Source: JBAPRR01 sp049281195
GTDB lineage: Bacteria; Actinomycetota; Acidimicrobiia; Acidimicrobiales; CAVXTF01
Direction: 5' to 3'
Length of the DNA stretch: 7,613 nucleotides
NCBI GenBank assembly: GCA_049281195.1
Contig: JBAPRR010000282.1
Span: 1-7,613 of the forward strand
Under the pieces are notes generated by a model that saw only the letters and a program-made list of their open reading frames with translations, was not told the origin of the DNA and ran no database searches. Each line of letters begins with the position of its first letter. Positions within the stretch are counted from its first letter, which is position 1. Shown here one piece after another: positions 1 to 6,132 of the stretch. The position numbers and the translations under genes are program-made.

Positions 1-290
1 GTCGCGTCAGTCGGTACTTGGTGCAACGCCGCGGCCTTTGCTGCGCGCCTTCGTTTTATCCACGCCCAAATCAACATTTGCAGGACCTCCGGTCCGGTAT
101 GCGCATTTGCTTGCGGAGCCGGGGTCCCGGGCGACGTCCCGGGGAAGATGTCAGGATGACCAGAATGATCCGGGGGCTCATTTGCGTAACTTGTCCGTGA
201 CAGTACACGCAACGAGGACATTGGTGTTAACCGACCAGCTCTGTGGTACGCAAAAAGTCGAGTGGTTGAACGTTTTAGCGGTGCGGAGAA
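1..290. other. Non-coding leader upstream of the FG-GAP gene
   Basis: No convincing gene is seen here. The open frames are short and overlap each other, and none has a recognisable domain. Two local structures are visible. One is a small hairpin, GGACC-TCC-GGTCC (83-95). The other is an 8-base direct repeat, GTCCCGGG, at 124-131 and 136-143; its CCCGGG core is self-complementary, so the pair can also fold as a 6-bp stem with a 6-base loop. The stretch probably carries the promoter and 5' leader of the gene starting at 291, but no clear -10/-35 pair could be assigned. Confidence 0.4.
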
Positions 291-1202
291 GTGGTGCGAA
301 AAAATAGAGCGACCGGGATCGTTGCAGCGTTCGGTGTCATCGGCTTAGTCCTGATGTTTCCGATCGAATCGGCAGGCGCCGTACAGACGGTTGCAATGCA
401 GTCCACTCTGAAGCCGTTTGCCATCGGCGAAGTACGCGCCACTCTCGACGACCCAGGTTCTACGCCAAACGCTTTTTTCGGCGATTCCGTTGCCGAATCA
501 GGTAGCGGTCCTGGATCAACGCTCATCGTGGGAGCATTCGGCACCGACTCTTATGCCGGATCGGCGTACATATACGTGAAAGGCTCGTCGGGCTGGCCCA
601 CGACTCCGGATGCGACGCTTACAGACCCGCCTGCTACTGCTAATGATGACTTCGGTTACTCGGTCGCGATCTCAGGAGACACAGCAGTTGTTGGCGCGGC
701 GGGTGTCGTCAGTCCTAGCGGTCCGATCTCGTCACCGGGCGCTGCTTATATATACGTAAAGGGCTCCTCCGGTTGGCCCACCACTCCCACTGCGACGCTG
801 GCCGACCCGGCGGGCACCTCCAACGATGTTTTCGGCTACTCCGTTGCCGTCTCTTCGAAAACGGTTGTCGTTGGCGCACCCCGTACCCACTTCTCTGAAG
901 GAGCGACGTACATTTACACAAGGGTTGCCTCGGGCTGGCCGGCGATGCCGACGTCGACTTTGGCCGATCCAGGCAACAACGATTCGGATGAATTCGGCAA
1001 CTCCGTTGCCGTCTCCGGCAAGACTGTGGTCGTCGGTACTCCGGGCGCCGGCTCCAACTCAGGTGCTGCATACGTGTATGTGAAGGGTTCTTCCGATTCC
1101 CCCCACCCCGACCTCGACGTTGGCCGGTCCCTCTCCCTCTTCCGGTTTCGGCATCGCGGTGGCCATTTCCGGTCCGACCGTTGTCGTCGGTTGCCCCGGT
1201 GA
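291..1202 (+). CDS. Secreted FG-GAP repeat beta-propeller protein, 5' part (frameshifted)
   Basis: This is the first part of an exported beta-propeller protein. Residues 1-30 form a signal peptide: basic VRKNR start, hydrophobic core, and a likely signal peptidase I site after AGA. Four FG-GAP-like repeats follow, with the FG pair at residues 63, 121, 181 and 235. Each has an FGxSVAxSxxTxVVGA strand pair, then AxYIYVKGSSGWPTTPTATLADP-like spacers. The acidic DxDxDG calcium loop of integrin-type FG-GAP repeats is missing. Repeat similarity stops near residue 269. From there the frame reads an unrelated arginine-rich tail to a stop at 1200-1202, while the repeats continue in another frame (next entry). 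GTG at 291 is preceded by GGAG at 285-288, only two bases away; GTG at 294 has better spacing and may be the true start. The fold call is strong; the ligand is unknown. Confidence 0.72.
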   Translation: MVRKNRATGIVAAFGVIGLVLMFPIESAGAVQTVAMQSTLKPFAIGEVRATLDDPGSTPNAFFGDSVAESGSGPGSTLIVGAFGTDSYAGSAYIYVKGSSGWPTTPDATLTDPPATANDDFGYSVAISGDTAVVGAAGVVSPSGPISSPGAAYIYVKGSSGWPTTPTATLADPAGTSNDVFGYSVAVSSKTVVVGAPRTHFSEGATYIYTRVASGWPAMPTSTLADPGNNDSDEFGNSVAVSGKTVVVGTPGAGSNSGAAYVYVKGSSDSPHPDLDVGRSLSLFRFRHRGGHFRSDRCRRLPR

Positions 1203-1541
1203 TACCGACACGGCTGCGGCATACATATACACGAAAACCTCTTCGGGCTGGCCGGCCACTCCCACAGCGACGTTGGAAGAACCTGCAGCAACGTCGCACG
1301 ACAATTTCGGGGGTTCAGTGGCCATATCTCACAAAACGATCGTCATCGGGGCATCTCAAGCTGATGGTGATGCGGGAGTGGCATATTCCTACGTCGAGAG
1401 AGTCTCCGGTTGGAGGAGCAAACCGACGGCGACCTTGTCACCTCCCGCGCCCGCCTCCAATTACGGTGGTTTCGGCTGGTCGGCTGCTGTCTCCGGGAGC
1501 ACCGCCTTCATCGGTGCTTTCGGCGCCGACTCTTATGCCGG
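477..1541 (+). repeat. Seven tandem FG-GAP-type coding repeats
   Basis: The FG dipeptide codons recur at 477, 651, 831, 993, 1147, 1306 and 1471. Steps are 174, 180, 162, 154, 159 and 165 bases. All steps are multiples of three except the 154-base one, which spans the frame break at 1099-1104. Each unit encodes an FG-strand, a VVVGA strand, an A-x-Y-I-Y strand and an SGWP turn. Seven units match the blade number of a closed integrin-like propeller. Units 1 and 7 share the same GAFGxDSYAG segment and an identical 16-base stretch (544-559 and 1526-1541). Confidence 0.75.
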
Positions 1542-1578
1542 GCCCGTGTTCATCATCAGGTCCGGTCCCGTCGTCTAG
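1120..1578 (+). CDS. FG-GAP repeat beta-propeller protein, 3' part (continuation after frameshift)
   Basis: This frame carries repeats five to seven of the propeller begun at 291, with FG pairs at DNA positions 1147, 1306 and 1471. It has the same AxYIYTKTSSGWPATPTATL-type spacers. The frame is open back to 1084, just after a stop at 1081-1083, and its first residues (PPTPTSTLAGP) continue the repeat interrupted in the upstream frame. The nominal TTG at 1120 is therefore unlikely to be a real start: there is no signal peptide and no convincing ribosome site. The protein ends soon after the seventh repeat (GPVFIIRSGPVV), with no membrane anchor or sorting motif. The joined product would be about 430 residues, a plausible closed seven-bladed propeller. 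It is either a pseudogene, a sequencing or assembly error, or a slippage-dependent gene. Confidence 0.6.
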   Translation: MAGPSPSSGFGIAVAISGPTVVVGCPGDTDTAAAYIYTKTSSGWPATPTATLEEPAATSHDNFGGSVAISHKTIVIGASQADGDAGVAYSYVERVSGWRSKPTATLSPPAPASNYGGFGWSAAVSGSTAFIGAFGADSYAGPVFIIRSGPVV

Positions 1579-1678
1579 GTCTTTTCAGAAGGACCGCCGG
1601 GTACTACCTCCCAAAGAATTCGTGGAGTTCCGCTGAACAAATGCCGCCCCATCCCGGTATCCGCTCGTAACGCGTCAT

Positions 1679-1701
1679 CCGGAGTCGTATGCGCGCTCCG
1701 G
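1679..1701. other. Short inverted repeat in the gap between the two propeller genes
   Basis: CCGGAG (1679-1684) and CTCCGG (1696-1701) form a 6-bp stem around an 11-base loop, extendable by a wobble pair at each end. It lies 101 bases after the FG-GAP stop and 31 bases before the next start. It has no T-run, so it could be a weak terminator, a leader hairpin or chance in GC-rich DNA. The rest of the 154-base gap shows no gene. Confidence 0.25.
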
Positions 1702-1732
1702 GCACGACAGCGGCAATCGAAGGAGGCTACGG

Positions 1733-2953
1733 ATGGGCGGCGTCACACGCGGCACGGCAAACGAAGGAAAAGCGACCGACCGGTTTGCGCAGAGATCGCG
1801 GAGATGGACGCGCCTATTGACCCCGTCCATCGGAGCTTTGGCACTGGTAGCTACCGCGATGCTCGCTCTCCCACAGACGGCTAATGCCGCCAATGCATCC
1901 ACCACCCACCCCGCAAAAACCACCGGGTCGGCGGTGCCGTTCTTGGACACCCTCCACCAGGTGGAAAACATCGCCTCGACGGTTCCTTCGAACGGAGACG
2001 TGAACCCCTATGGCGTGGCTGTCGTGACGAAGTCGGTGGGCGATCTTGTCGATCACGACACTCTTGTCAGCAATTTCAACGCCAGCTCGAACCTGCAGGG
2101 AACGGGCACCACGATCGTCCAGGTTGCTCCCGGCGGGAAGGTGAGCCAATTCGCCCAACTGAACCGACCACTTCCCGGCCTCTGTCCGGGCGGCATCGGT
2201 TTCACCACTGCATTGGTGATCTTGCACGGCGGCTACGTGGTGGTGGGGAGTCTTCCTGTGACCGAAAACGGTAACGGCACGCCTGAGGCCGGCTGCCTGA
2301 TCGTCCTCAACGCCTGGGGAACCCCCGTTGCGACGTGGTCGGGGACTCTTATAAACGGACCTTGGGACATGACCGCAGTCCAAGGCGCCGGATGGGCCGA
2401 TCTCTTCGTGACCAATGTGTTGAACGGCACCGTTGCCGCCAATGGCAAGGAAGTAGCCGGTGGAACCGTCATCCGGCTCGACGTCAGGCTGTCTTCGAAT
2501 GAGGCTCCGCAACTGATCTCAGAGACCGTCATTGCAACCGGCTTCGACGAGCAGCTCAATTCGTCGGCGCTCGTGCTCGGCCCGACCGGAGACGCTTTGG
2601 GGGCCACCGGAACCCTCTACGTGGCCGACACCATCAACAACCGGATCGCCGCTGTTCCGAACGCAGTATTCCGTCAGTCACCGGCAGGGTGGGGCGGCAA
2701 GACCGTGAGCGAGGGAAGCGCGCTGGACCAACCTCTCGGCCTCATGATCGCTCCCGATGGTGATGTGATCGCCGCCAACGGAGCCAATGGGAACGCAGTC
2801 GAGGTGACCCCAACCGGTCATCAGGTTGCGAACGTCCAGATGGATCCGCTCAATGCCGGGGGCGACCTGTTCGGTCTCGCTGTCTCACCGAGCGGTCACG
2901 GCATCGTCTTCGTGGACGACGGCGACAACACTCTGAAGCGCTTCATCCCTTAA
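1733..2953 (+). CDS. Secreted NHL-like beta-propeller protein
   Basis: This is an exported protein of 406 residues. Residues 1-52 are a long signal sequence with an extended polar n-region, the twin-arginine segment SRRWTRLL (22-29), a hydrophobic core (about 32-46) and a probable cleavage site after TANA (52). The SRR pair hints at Tat export, but the usual Phe two residues after RR is absent, so Sec is equally possible. The mature part has blade-like repeats, clearest in the C-terminal third: TLYVADTINNRIAAVP (about 294-309), then PLGLMIAPDGDVIAANGANG and LFGLAVSPSGHGIVFVDDGD. These match the pattern of NHL/SMP-30-like propellers (hydrophobic strand, PDG turn, VAD-x-xNNRI). Start choice is firm: AGGAGG lies at 1721-1726, six bases before the ATG. 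No catalytic residues can be assigned; a binding or scaffold role outside the membrane is inferred. Confidence 0.72.
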   Translation: MGGVTRGTANEGKATDRFAQRSRRWTRLLTPSIGALALVATAMLALPQTANAANASTTHPAKTTGSAVPFLDTLHQVENIASTVPSNGDVNPYGVAVVTKSVGDLVDHDTLVSNFNASSNLQGTGTTIVQVAPGGKVSQFAQLNRPLPGLCPGGIGFTTALVILHGGYVVVGSLPVTENGNGTPEAGCLIVLNAWGTPVATWSGTLINGPWDMTAVQGAGWADLFVTNVLNGTVAANGKEVAGGTVIRLDVRLSSNEAPQLISETVIATGFDEQLNSSALVLGPTGDALGATGTLYVADTINNRIAAVPNAVFRQSPAGWGGKTVSEGSALDQPLGLMIAPDGDVIAANGANGNAVEVTPTGHQVANVQMDPLNAGGDLFGLAVSPSGHGIVFVDDGDNTLKRFIP

Positions 2954-2981
2954 TAGAGGGGAGCTTCAGATACGAACCGGC

Positions 2982-3032
2982 TCTAGTAGCTCCGGCGGCA
3001 CTCCTGGCTAACCGGTCGTCGGAGCTACTGGA
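2982..3032. terminator. Bidirectional terminator-like hairpin between convergent genes
   Basis: AGTAGCTCCG (2985-2994) is the exact reverse complement of CGGAGCTACT (3020-3029). Allowing G-U wobbles, the stem extends outward to 2982/3032 and inward to 2999/3015, leaving a 15-base loop. It sits 28 bases after the stop of the NHL-like gene, and its right arm covers the stop codon and last codons of the convergent peroxiredoxin gene. There is no T-run on either side, so it is not a classical intrinsic terminator. U-less hairpins at convergent gene ends are commonly proposed as terminators in actinobacteria. Confidence 0.6.
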
Positions 3033-3513
3033 CCGTTTCGAGGACCTTGGCGGCGTGGCCGTCGGCCTTCACCGAGTACCACGCCCGGCGGACCTTGCCG
3101 TTGGCGCCGATGACGAATGTGGAGCGGATCACTCCTACGGTTTTCTTGCCGTACATCGTCTTTTCGCCGTACGCGCCGTATTCGGTCATCGTCGTGCGCT
3201 CGGGGTCCGATAAAAGAGAAAACTCGAGTCCATATTTTCCACGGAATTTCTGGTGTTTCTCGGCTCCGTCCGGCGAGATGCCGACTATCACCGTTCCCGT
3301 TTCGTTGAATGCCGCCAGGTTGTCATTGAACTGGCAAGCCTCTTTCGTGCAGCCCGGGGTGTCATCCGCCGGGTAGAAGTACACGACCACGGTGCCATTT
3401 GCTCCGCCTTTCTCCTTCGCCTCTTTGAGAAGTGAAGCAAGCGAAACCTTCTTCCCGTCCTGGTCGGGAAGGGTGAATGATGGGGCTTTGTCTCCCTCGG
3501 CGAGTCTCGTCAT
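3025..3513 (-). CDS. bcp: Thioredoxin-dependent peroxiredoxin, BCP/PrxQ type
   Basis: This 162-residue cytoplasmic enzyme reduces hydrogen peroxide and organic hydroperoxides, with electrons usually supplied by thioredoxin. The whole chain is one thioredoxin-fold peroxiredoxin domain: APSFTLPDQDGK (10-21), VVVYFYPADDTPGCTKEAC (42-60), VIVGISPD (75-82), SLLSDPE (99-105) and RSTFVI (130-135). Cys55 in the TPGC motif is the peroxidatic cysteine, with Thr52 and Arg130 completing the active site. Cys60, five residues later, is the resolving cysteine typical of atypical two-cysteine PrxQ enzymes. Length matches the family. The gene is convergent with the NHL-like gene and divergent from the helicase gene. 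No Shine-Dalgarno sequence is seen before the ATG (3513-3511), and the start codon lies inside a 22-base inverted repeat, which may affect its expression. Confidence 0.95.
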   Translation of the reverse strand: MTRLAEGDKAPSFTLPDQDGKKVSLASLLKEAKEKGGANGTVVVYFYPADDTPGCTKEACQFNDNLAAFNETGTVIVGISPDGAEKHQKFRGKYGLEFSLLSDPERTTMTEYGAYGEKTMYGKKTVGVIRSTFVIGANGKVRRAWYSVKADGHAAKVLETVQ

Positions 3514-3532
3514 GTGCCAACTGTGGCATATG
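3511..3532 (-). promoter_or_regulatory. Inverted repeat covering the peroxiredoxin start codon
   Basis: On the + strand the arms are CATGTGCCA (3511-3519) and TGGCATATG (3524-3532) around ACTG. They are complementary at eight of nine positions. The peroxiredoxin ATG forms the end of one arm. In the mRNA this would give a 9-bp stem with a single A-C mismatch and a 4-base loop that holds the start codon. As DNA it could equally be an operator for a dimeric regulator. I do not recognise it as a known box such as Fur, OxyR or CIRCE. Confidence 0.45.
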
Positions 3533-3576
3533 AGAAAGCTCTTGAAAAACGGACCTCGGGGAGCGGTGCGATCGTT

Positions 3577-3592
3577 ATCCCTGGTCAGGGAT
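3577..3592. promoter_or_regulatory. 16-base palindrome in the divergent promoter region
   Basis: ATCCCTG-GT-CAGGGAT is a perfect 7-bp inverted repeat with a two-base spacer. It lies in the 138-base region between the divergent peroxiredoxin and helicase genes, centred about 53 bases upstream of the predicted helicase transcription start and just upstream of where a -35 box would sit. The position suits an activator site for the helicase or an operator serving both genes. No known regulator is recognised. Confidence 0.4.
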
Positions 3593-3622
3593 GCCTTCTA
3601 GGAACGTCCTGAGAGCACCTTC

Positions 3623-3648
3623 TGGTAGAATGCAATTGCTTCAGGAGG
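3623..3648 (+). promoter_or_regulatory. Extended -10 promoter and ribosome site of the helicase gene
   Basis: TAGAAT (3626-3631) differs from TATAAT at one position and is preceded by TGG, giving an extended -10 element. No good -35 box is seen about 17 bases upstream, which an extended -10 can offset. Transcription would begin near 3638, giving a very short leader. AGGAGG (3643-3648) is a full Shine-Dalgarno sequence but lies only three bases before the ATG at 3652; no better-placed in-frame start exists. Confidence 0.55.
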
Positions 3649-3651
3649 ACG

Positions 3652-4830
3652 ATGACGATCAAGCACGCCGTGACCTTCGAGCGCCTCGGGGTCGACCCGC
3701 GGCTCGCGGAGGAACTATCCAATCAGGGGATTCTCGCCCCTTTCCCGGTTCAAGCACTCACCATTCCAGACGGCATCGCCGGACGCGATGTATGCGGAAA
3801 GGCCAAAACCGGCTCAGGTAAGACGCTCGCTTTCGGGATCCCGCTTCTCATGCGACTCGGCGAGTGCCGTCCCGGATTCCCGGGTGGTCTCGTCCTTGTA
3901 CCGACACGTGAGCTGGCCCAGCAGGTCCACGATGTGATGCAACCTCTGGCTCAGGCCGTCGACCGGAAATCGGTTGCGATCTACGGCGGTGCCGACATCG
4001 AGGCCCAGATGAAGAAGCTCTCCAAGGGCTCCGACATCGTGATCGCCACTCCCGGCCGCCTCATCGACCTGATCGACCGCAAGGACATATCCATGTCCAA
4101 CGTGCAGATAGTGGTCATCGACGAAGCGGACCGCATGGCGGACATGGGGTTCCTTCCGCAGGTCGACTGGATCATGCGAAGGATCGAGTTGACCCATCAG
4201 ACGATGCTCTTCTCGGCCACCCTTGACGGGGACGTCAACCGGCTCGTCAAGCGCCGGCTCACCGATCCGGTGTTCCACCAGGTCGAGTCGCTTACGACCA
4301 CCGTGGATTCGATGGAGCACCGTTTCCTGCAGGTGCACGAGATGGACAAGGTGAAGGTCGCCGCAGCGATCGCCCGGAACTCCTCGAAGATCCTGCTGTT
4401 CGTCCGCACGAAACGTGGGGCGGACAAGTTGGTCGATCAGCTGCGCAAAGAAGGGGTTCGTGCCGCTGCGATCCACGGGGACCTTCGTCAGACCTCCCGC
4501 CAGAGGGCGCTCGACGAGTTCTCGTCGGGAAAGCTTCCGGTCCTCGTGGCCACGGACGTTGCGGCCCGCGGTCTCGACATCGACGATGTCGACGTCGTCG
4601 TCCACTACGACCCGCCCGAAGACCACAAGGCCTACGTGCACCGGTCCGGCCGTACTGCGAGGGCGGGCGACAGCGGTGTGGTGGCGACACTGCTCCTGTG
4701 GGACCAGATCGTCGAGATCGAACGGATCCAGAAGCGGTTGGGTCTCGAGATCCCGGTTGTCGAGGTCTTCTCCAACAACCCCCATCTCGCTGATCTGGCT
4801 TCGTGGAACTACGGCGAGGGTGCAGCCTGA
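3652..4830 (+). CDS. DEAD-box ATP-dependent RNA helicase
   Basis: This 392-residue enzyme uses ATP to unwind short RNA duplexes or remodel RNA-protein complexes, typically in ribosome assembly or RNA decay. All core motifs are visible: Q motif (Phe9, PFPVQ 30-34), motif I AKTGSGKT (51-58), Ia PTRELAQQV, Ib TPGRL, motif II DEAD (157-160), motif III SAT (188-190), IV ILLFVRTK, V ATDVAARGLD and VI HRSGRTARAG (330-339). Both RecA-like domains are complete. The protein stops soon after the second, lacking the long basic or RNA-binding tail of CsdA/DeaD or DbpA, so it is a minimal core helicase and its RNA target cannot be named. Nearest family resemblance is to the RhlE-like group; I give no gene symbol. 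It has its own promoter and is followed after 17 bases by the C69 gene, so the two may be co-transcribed. Confidence 0.95.
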   Translation: MTIKHAVTFERLGVDPRLAEELSNQGILAPFPVQALTIPDGIAGRDVCGKAKTGSGKTLAFGIPLLMRLGECRPGFPGGLVLVPTRELAQQVHDVMQPLAQAVDRKSVAIYGGADIEAQMKKLSKGSDIVIATPGRLIDLIDRKDISMSNVQIVVIDEADRMADMGFLPQVDWIMRRIELTHQTMLFSATLDGDVNRLVKRRLTDPVFHQVESLTTTVDSMEHRFLQVHEMDKVKVAAAIARNSSKILLFVRTKRGADKLVDQLRKEGVRAAAIHGDLRQTSRQRALDEFSSGKLPVLVATDVAARGLDIDDVDVVVHYDPPEDHKAYVHRSGRTARAGDSGVVATLLLWDQIVEIERIQKRLGLEIPVVEVFSNNPHLADLASWNYGEGAA

Positions 4831-4847
4831 GGCAAGACTGATCGCCC

Positions 4848-6083
4848 GTGTGCGACTCGCTTTGCCTGTTGGGTCGGGGCGGATCCGGCTCGATCTTCGC
4901 CAAGAATTCGGACCGGCCATTCTCCGAGCTCCAGCTCCTTCGTTCCCACCCTCCCCGCAAGGCCAGCGGCTCTGATGAGCTCCGGACGCAGTATCTGACG
5001 ATTCCTGACTTAGGCGCGTTTGCCACGGTGCTGTCCCAGGCGGACTGGTTGTGGGGCGCCGAACATGGGATCAACTCTCATCACGTCGCTATCGGCAACG
5101 AAAAGGTCAACGGGATTGCCGATCCTTTCAAGGCTCCTCCCGCGCTGATCGGAATGGACCTGGTGAGGCTCGGTCTCGAAAGGGCGAGGACGGCCACAGA
5201 AGCGGTGGATGTCATCACCGAGCTCCTCGACCGCCACGGGCAGGGCGGCATCGCGGATGCTGCGCACAACGAGCCCTACTGGTCGTCGTTTCTCATCGTC
5301 GATCCGCATTCGGCTTGGATCCTCGAGACGTCGGGACAATCTTGGGCCGCGAAGTCGGTCGACACAGAAGCGGCCATCTCGAATCGCATCGCCATCAGTG
5401 CTGACTGGACACGCGCATCCGATGACGTGAACAACGGCGACGCCTTCGACCGGTGGCGCGACCCCGAAACCAATACCGGCCACGCGGACAAGCGTTTGGA
5501 AGCGAGCAACGCGTTTTTGAAGAACGCTTCTGTGGAGAACAGGTCAGCCCAGGCGGCCGCGCACCTCCGCGATCACGGCACAGGACCGTGGGGAAGTCCC
5601 ACCGATCCGGCAAGTCGGCAACGTATCTCAGAGCTTCCGCAGACCCTCGAGGCGGACGGCACCGGTGTGACCATCTGCATGCACGTGCGCGGGTACGTAT
5701 CGACCACCGCATCTCTGATCTGCGAACTGCCCGAAGATCCCGACGAACCGGCCAAGGCATTCGCCGCGCTCGGAAGCCCGTGCGCTTCGATCTACCTACC
5801 GTTCATCGTTCCCGGCCCCTCTTTTGTCGGCGCCGCTCCGATCCCGGAAGCACTGTCAGTTCCCGAGACAGCAAACCGCTTCTCCTCGATCAGGGGGTCG
5901 GTTGAGGGCAAGGTCGGTGCTCTGGAACTGGTGCGAGCCGGATTCGGTCCGTTGGAGGCCGAACTCTGGGAGCAGGCGCCACCATTGGCGAACGACGTTT
6001 TCGCATGGGAGCGCTTCTGTGCATCGGCTTCCGAACGGATTGACGATGCGCTCGACACGGCTGCGCGCCTGGACCTTTCCTGA
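4848..6083 (+). CDS. C69-family (secernin-type) Ntn-hydrolase, probable dipeptidase
   Basis: This 411-residue protein belongs to the peptidase C69/secernin family. These N-terminal-nucleophile hydrolases include the Lactobacillus dipeptidase PepDA; bacterial secernin-like substrates are mostly unknown. The start reads MCDSLCLLGRGGSGSIFAKN with SDR following: Cys2 would become the catalytic N-terminal cysteine after Met removal, and KNSDR (19-23) is the family signature. A second family-typical segment, TICMHVRGYVSTTASLI, contains CMH at 277-279. Length matches secernins. The GTG start is firmly bounded: an in-frame TGA lies at 4839-4841, three codons upstream, and only this start puts Cys at position 2. 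There is no good Shine-Dalgarno sequence, so translation may be coupled to the helicase gene 17 bases upstream. No signal peptide is seen, so it is likely cytoplasmic. Confidence 0.88.
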   Translation: MCDSLCLLGRGGSGSIFAKNSDRPFSELQLLRSHPPRKASGSDELRTQYLTIPDLGAFATVLSQADWLWGAEHGINSHHVAIGNEKVNGIADPFKAPPALIGMDLVRLGLERARTATEAVDVITELLDRHGQGGIADAAHNEPYWSSFLIVDPHSAWILETSGQSWAAKSVDTEAAISNRIAISADWTRASDDVNNGDAFDRWRDPETNTGHADKRLEASNAFLKNASVENRSAQAAAHLRDHGTGPWGSPTDPASRQRISELPQTLEADGTGVTICMHVRGYVSTTASLICELPEDPDEPAKAFAALGSPCASIYLPFIVPGPSFVGAAPIPEALSVPETANRFSSIRGSVEGKVGALELVRAGFGPLEAELWEQAPPLANDVFAWERFCASASERIDDALDTAARLDLS

Positions 6084-6096
6084 CCACCGAAGTGGA

Positions 6097-6132
6097 TTGG
6101 CCGCCTGGGCATCCGCCTAAGCTGGACTTTCG
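6097..6132 (+). promoter_or_regulatory. Possible promoter for a leaderless deacetylase transcript
   Basis: TAAGCT (6118-6123) fits the actinobacterial -10 pattern TANNNT and ends eight bases before the GTG at 6132, so transcription would start at or next to the start codon. TTGGCC (6097-6102) is a possible -35 box, 15 bases upstream. There is no Shine-Dalgarno sequence before 6132, which is consistent with leaderless translation. This is inferred from spacing and is not firm. Confidence 0.35.

Noticed and set aside
38..307. Short + strand frames in the first 300 bases
   Set aside because: No ribosome site or recognisable domain, and the two candidate frames overlap each other.
715..1325. Several - strand frames opposite the FG-GAP repeats
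   Set aside because: They mirror the repeated coding sequence and appear repetitive for that reason only.
1814..2512. Open frame of 232 codons on the - strand inside the NHL-like gene
   Set aside because: The + strand gene has a signal peptide, strong ribosome site and propeller repeats; the antisense frame has none of these.
3814..4920. Long open frame of 368 codons on the - strand opposite the helicase gene
   Set aside because: It is antisense to a helicase with all motifs intact, has biased composition and no recognisable domain; it is a codon-bias shadow of GC-rich coding DNA.
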